A stretch of 25,733 nucleotides of DNA from the NCBI GenBank assembly GCA_002774795.1, contig PCYI01000017.1, positions 1 through 25,733 on the forward strand. The letters are read 5' to 3'. The notes under the pieces were generated by a model. The model made no database searches. It had not been told where the DNA came from and worked only from the letters and a program-made list of their open reading frames with translations. A program made the translations under genes and the position numbers. This DNA is from Candidatus Vogelbacteria bacterium CG10_big_fil_rev_8_21_14_0_10_51_16 (GTDB lineage: Bacteria > Patescibacteriota > Minisyncoccia > Phycocordibacterales > JACRKE01). Below are positions 22,903-25,733 of the stretch, in pieces. Numbering within the stretch: the stretch's first letter is position 1; each line of letters begins with the position of its first letter.

Positions 22903-23186
22903 AAAACAAAAAATAAGCATGAAGAAACCCCGGCCAGATGGTCGATACCTTCTCCTAGTATCGAGCTGGGCTCGGGGTAATCGCCTCAACCCGGATGGGA
23001 AGGCGAGGGGGGTAATGGCCTGGAGCGGCCGGCGCGGTCGGTAGCTGCCGCACACTAAGGGGGGTTGAGCGGGGCCACATACCGAAACGCGCCGACCCTC
23101 CAGACCATTACCGCAAGTGATGAGATAGCTGAACCGAATAACTTCGGTGCACGTATCTCATCACTTACTTGTGTAAAGAACTTTCT
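22903..23186 (-). ncRNA. Structured RNA gene, unassigned
   Basis: Transcribed on minus from a good promoter, it would be about 280 nt and consists almost wholly of hairpins. In order: a 13-bp stem AAGTGATGAGATA/TATCTCATCACTT (23115-23127/23154-23166) with an ACCGAA/TTCGGT extension; a 25-bp helix (23011-23036 with 23088-23112, one bulged base) with an inner CGGTA/TACCG; a CGCCT/AGGCG hairpin; and a terminal ACCCCG/CGGGGT stem with TCGATAC/GTATCGA (22927-22978) followed by TTATTTTTTG. I checked for the conserved cores of RNase P RNA, tmRNA, SRP RNA and 6S RNA and found none. G-T pairs in the long helix fit an RNA rather than a DNA palindrome. Confidence 0.6.
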
Positions 23187-23192
23187 GTATAC

Positions 23193-23220
23193 AGTATAGC
23201 AGGTGTGCTTAACATTGCAA
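23193..23220 (-). promoter_or_regulatory. Promoter of the unassigned RNA
   Basis: On minus, TTGCAA (23215-23220), 16 nt, then TGC-extended TATACT (23193-23198). Predicted start near 23186. Confidence 0.6.
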
Positions 23221-23251
23221 GTTGACATGACATACTATAGATATTCTGATT

Positions 23252-24355
23252 CTATGCAGGGTAGCCGGCATCTCTCAGTATTTTCTCCAGCTCTGAGGCG
23301 CTTTCAGCCACCATTAACTGTATGCGCAACTCCTTCGCACCATCAAAGCCACTGACATAGGAGCCGAAGTGCTTGCGCATGACGGCAAAAGGCTTCTGGG
23401 GCATGATGAGTTCCTCAAAAAGTTGCGCGTGCTCAATGAGAACACGTAGACGCTCGGCCCACGGGAGCTTCTCGCGGGGGTCTTCTAAACTACCTGGTAC
23501 ATTTTTAGGGTTCAAAAATGTACCAGGTGCTTTTTTTGCAGTGAGCCACGCCTCGCGCTCGGCTCTCAAATCCGCACAGAGCCAAGGATTGCCAAAGAAG
23601 CCCCGGCCAATCATTGCTCCGTCCGCGCCAGTCTCCTCTACTCTCGCGAACGCTTGACCGACATTCTCGACGTCGCCATTACCGATGAGTAGTGTCGTGG
23701 AGCCCATGGCATCGCGAATCTCGCGCGCTTGCTTAATCCGCTCCCAGGGGGCGGGAACCTTTGACATCTCTTTTTTGGTGCGAGCGTGCAGAATGAGCGC
23801 CGCAGGTTCGGTCTCGAGGAGCTGGGGAATCCATGTCTCGATCGAGGGCTGACTGTAGCCGGCCCGGGTTTTAACGGAGACAGGAATAGGTACGGACCTG
23901 GATCCCGGATCATGTCCGGGATGACAATTAAAAACAGCGTCCACGACACCTTGCTTCGTGGCACGGACGATCTCTTGCGCGAGCGATGGGTTTTTAATAA
24001 GATCGGTGCCGGCTCGCTGTCGGTTGATGCTGTCCACCGGGCATCCCATATTAATATCAATGCCGTCAAAGCCGAGCTCGACACACAGGCGGGCCACCTC
24101 GTAGAACTTCTCGGGGTCAGCGCCAAAGACCTGCGCCACAATGGGCCTTTCTATTTCATCGTAAGCAAGGTCGAGGAGTAGTTTCTCGCGACCCATTGGG
24201 TGTGTAAGGCCTTCGACCGAGACAAACTCTGTCCACATCACGTCGGGCTTTCCATACTTAGCTATGACTCGCCGAAAAGCCACGTCCGTGACATCGGCCA
24301 TGGGGGCGAGGGCGATAATAGGTCGAGGTAGACTGTCCCAAAAAGAGGTAGACAT
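23252..24355 (-). CDS. dus: tRNA-dihydrouridine synthase with two in-frame repeat insertions
   Basis: This FMN enzyme of 367 residues reduces uridines in tRNA D-loops. It has the family start (PIIALAPMADVTDVAFR), the catalytic Cys105 in INMGCPV, VSVKTRAGY, LILHARTK, IGNGDV and GADGAMIGRGFFGNPWL. It is longer than most Dus proteins because of two inserts. Residues of about 143-154 (NCHPGHDPGSRS) come from a 30-bp palindromic repeat (23897-23926). Residues of about 275-290 (APGTFLNPKNVPGS) come from another palindrome (23492-23528). Both keep the frame and lie outside the recognised motifs, probably in surface loops, so the enzyme is likely active. The MgtC-type misannotation risk is nil; Dus subtype cannot be decided. 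Confidence 0.94.
   Translation of the reverse strand: MSTSFWDSLPRPIIALAPMADVTDVAFRRVIAKYGKPDVMWTEFVSVEGLTHPMGREKLLLDLAYDEIERPIVAQVFGADPEKFYEVARLCVELGFDGIDINMGCPVDSINRQRAGTDLIKNPSLAQEIVRATKQGVVDAVFNCHPGHDPGSRSVPIPVSVKTRAGYSQPSIETWIPQLLETEPAALILHARTKKEMSKVPAPWERIKQAREIRDAMGSTTLLIGNGDVENVGQAFARVEETGADGAMIGRGFFGNPWLCADLRAEREAWLTAKKAPGTFLNPKNVPGSLEDPREKLPWAERLRVLIEHAQLFEELIMPQKPFAVMRKHFGSYVSGFDGAKELRIQLMVAESASELEKILRDAGYPA
23492..23528. repeat. Palindromic repeat inside dus (insert 2)
   Basis: ACCTGGTACATTTTT (23492-23506) and AAAAATGTACCAGGT (23514-23528) are perfect 15-bp arms with a 7-nt loop. Translated on minus it gives a Pro/Gly/Asn-rich loop. Confidence 0.85.
23897..23926. repeat. Palindromic repeat inside dus (insert 1)
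   Basis: The core ATCCCGGA (23902-23909) pairs with TCCGGGAT (23915-23922). Close relatives lie at 13494-13559 and, in composite form, at 31-77 and near 12651. The 30 bp add exactly ten codons. Confidence 0.85.
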
Positions 24356-24403
24356 GGGGTAAAAGGAGGTAGTCTACTGTTGGTTACGCAACACCTAAAA
24401 TTG

Positions 24404-24491
24404 TCGTCATTGCGAGCGCAAAGCGCGAAGCAATCCAGGAAGCACAGCATTATTTTCTTGATTGCTTCGCGCTTTGCGCTCGCAATGACGA
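24404..24491. repeat. Perfect 32-bp inverted repeat upstream of dus
   Basis: Arms 24404-24435 and 24460-24491 are exact complements around 24 nt. The ends read TCGTCATTGCGAG and the inner ends GCAATC/GATTGC. A diverged relative is inside 2864-2988. It lies between the AAA+-like gene and dus and would form a very stable hairpin in a read-through transcript. Confidence 0.85.
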
Positions 24492-24511
24492 GTTTCGTAG
24501 CTCAAAGTAGT

Positions 24512-25591
24512 TTAGGCAGTAGGTTTTAAGTAGCAGGTGGGAGAAGAAACGTCCGTGGCTGTAATACGATGTTGGCGACGTTTTGACGCCAGGGCTATTA
24601 CCCGAGCGAGATTGGTGGCCACCTGCTCATGAGCGTCGCCACTTCCTTTGGTAGAAAGAACGTTGTCGACCAAGCGGACAAGTGCGGGGTAGGTGAAAAT
24701 GATGCCATGCACCTGCTCGGCACGAGCGACTAATCGTTTTAGAGTTGCAATTAAATCCCCATGGGTGGGCATCCTGAGATGAAAAAGCTCGGCATTTTTT
24801 TTGATGACCCCTCGACCCAAGAGCGCGTGCGCCCGCGCAGGCGTGACCACAGCCACCATGCGTAATCCACAATGAAGATACTCTTCGATAATTTTAAGGA
24901 GGTCTAGGCCCAGCGCTCCAGTGGCAAAATCAAGAGCTGAAAAATGCTCCACTACTACGATTCTTGCCCCGGAACCGACCGCCACGTCGAAGACGTGGCG
25001 GATGTATTCACGCAAAATATCCGCGCTTAACTCCTTTCCAGGAACCATTGAAAAACTTTCCGAGGTAAGCAAGGCTACATTTTTTTGCGCCCGCTGTCTA
25101 TCAACAAAAAGACGAAGGAGCTTCTCTCCCAAAGCGACAGAATCTGTTGTTATAAAAACAGACTTCTTGCTGTCTCCCAGAATAAGTGCCTCAAGTCGTG
25201 CCAGCTCCGCCCCGTGCGTCATAGAAACTAAAAAAACTTCGCCGCTCCTCTCCTCTTCCACCCATTTCATAGCTGACTGGGCATCGGCTCGTTTCATTCC
25301 GTGAGAAGAAAGGAGGTAGGCAAAATCCGGATAGGCATCCCAAAGCCACGCGACATACTCCCCGGCCGAAAGTGAGTATAGAGGCGGCATCCGCTCGGCT
25401 CGAAGCAGGATGGTGCGCTCCTCAAGCGAGCGCCGGGCCTCATGGGGAATCTCCGAACGAAGCCAAAAGGCAGTCCCTAATGGCGAACGTAAAAAAACAC
25501 CGAGATAATCGCCAGACTCTCTTCCCGCGTCGAGAGCAAGAGCGAGGTCGTTACGCTTCTGCCGGATGGGAGTGTGATGGAGAAAGGGCAT
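24512..25591 (-). CDS. Divergent AAA+/Clp-like protein lacking a P-loop
   Basis: The 359-residue protein is not clearly assigned. Its second half resembles the first ATPase domain of ClpA/ClpB-type proteins. A hydrophobic strand ending VVVEHFSALDF sits where Walker B would be. Then come a VAVVTPARAHALLGRGVIKKNAELFHLRMP segment, comparable to the sensor/arginine-finger region, and ATLKRLVARAEQVHGIIFTYPALVRLVDNV, like the small alpha domain. The expected GxxGxGKT is absent; GDSKKSVFITTDSVALGEK is in that place. It may be an inactive partner of a Clp complex. The last few codons run into a TACTGCC-type intergenic repeat. TATAAT lies 6 nt before the ATG, suggesting a leaderless mRNA. The CDS is sure, the family tentative. 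Confidence 0.8.
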   Translation of the reverse strand: MPFLHHTPIRQKRNDLALALDAGRESGDYLGVFLRSPLGTAFWLRSEIPHEARRSLEERTILLRAERMPPLYSLSAGEYVAWLWDAYPDFAYLLSSHGMKRADAQSAMKWVEEERSGEVFLVSMTHGAELARLEALILGDSKKSVFITTDSVALGEKLLRLFVDRQRAQKNVALLTSESFSMVPGKELSADILREYIRHVFDVAVGSGARIVVVEHFSALDFATGALGLDLLKIIEEYLHCGLRMVAVVTPARAHALLGRGVIKKNAELFHLRMPTHGDLIATLKRLVARAEQVHGIIFTYPALVRLVDNVLSTKGSGDAHEQVATNLARVIALASKRRQHRITATDVSSPTCYLKPTA

Positions 25592-25597
25592 GTAAAT

Positions 25598-25603
25598 ATT
25601 ATA
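25598..25603 (-). promoter_or_regulatory. -10 box of the AAA+-like gene
   Basis: A perfect TATAAT on minus, 6 nt before the ATG at 25591. It implies transcription starting at the start codon. No clear -35. Confidence 0.55.
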
Positions 25604-25663
25604 CTGCGACTACACCATTTAGAATAGACACAAACTAGTACCTGCTTACAATCATGAGTAAGT

Positions 25664-25731
25664 GTCTTTGCCACCGCCTTTGGCGGGGTCCCGCCTTCGG
25701 ACGGGACCCCGCCAAAGGCGGTGGCAAAGAC
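25664..25731. repeat. Perfect 30-bp palindrome with TTCG-type loop
   Basis: Arms 25664-25693 and 25702-25731 are exact complements. The 8-nt loop contains C(TTCG)G, the stable tetraloop form. Its first 20 or so bases recur almost exactly at 2866-2890. It is at the window edge. Confidence 0.85.
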
Positions 25732-25733
25732 GG

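Larger units (their letters stand above)
22702..23251. other. 550-bp gap with repeats and an RNA gene
   Basis: It contains the argS extended -10, an 11-bp inverted repeat (22815-22825 with 22865-22875) around a CCCTGGCCAGGG palindrome, copy 2 of the 22-bp repeat, and the structured RNA gene 22903-23186 with its promoter. No protein gene was found. Confidence 0.6.

Noticed and set aside
1..25733. CRISPR array or Cas genes
   Set aside because: The repeats are palindromic and dispersed, with no regularly spaced units. The Cas4-like cysteines belong to the helicase-nuclease.

Overview
The window reads as a chromosomal segment of a bacterium that uses the standard code (genetic code 11). The gene set includes a J-domain protein with coiled coils, a peptide-binding protein with no permease beside it, an RNase J with a long disordered N-terminus, and a helicase-nuclease fusion. 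Small interspersed palindromes are common, and several genes have a -10 box only about 6 nt from the ATG. By inference this fits Patescibacteria (CPR), probably a Parcubacteria-type lineage. No rRNA or tRNA is present to confirm it.

Layout. 1-2470: groES-groEL on the minus strand, behind a near-consensus promoter whose predicted start lies in an inverted repeat. 2617-9234: secG, an anchored family 5 peptide-binding protein and RNase J on plus; an MgtC-like membrane protein on minus; an MFS transporter on plus. 9268-12264: a UvrD/PcrA-type helicase fused to a RecB/AddB-type nuclease (minus). 12362-15236: an accessory block on plus with its own promoter, a long structured leader, four small unrecognised or poorly recognised genes with strong Shine-Dalgarno sites, many hairpins, and a sequence matching a complete hammerhead ribozyme between the third and fourth genes. 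15246-16042: an IS200/RAYT-type HUH transposase (minus) with REP-like palindromes on both sides and one inside the gene. 16041-20766: a J-domain protein, a GatB/YqeY protein, another small strong-SD gene, and an M1 aminopeptidase. 20965-22701: argS. 22903-23186: a probable unassigned structured RNA gene (minus). 23252-25591: a Dus tRNA-dihydrouridine synthase carrying two palindromic repeats in frame, and a divergent AAA+/Clp-like protein without a recognisable P-loop.

Most recognisable genes serve core functions: protein folding, secretion, RNA processing, aminoacylation, tRNA modification and DNA repair. Their starts lack clear SD sequences, and several have a -10 element almost touching the start codon. 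The small genes of 12907-14997 and 17743-18015 differ: GGAGG lies 6 nt from the start in four of five cases. In two of these the codon in the start position is ATA. The hammerhead, the two covarying leader elements, the ATA starts and the terminal hairpins together make 12362-15236 the best candidate for an undescribed system. The function of its proteins cannot be read from sequence alone.

At least six families of short palindromic repeats recur in intergenic space and inside genes (dus, the transposase).
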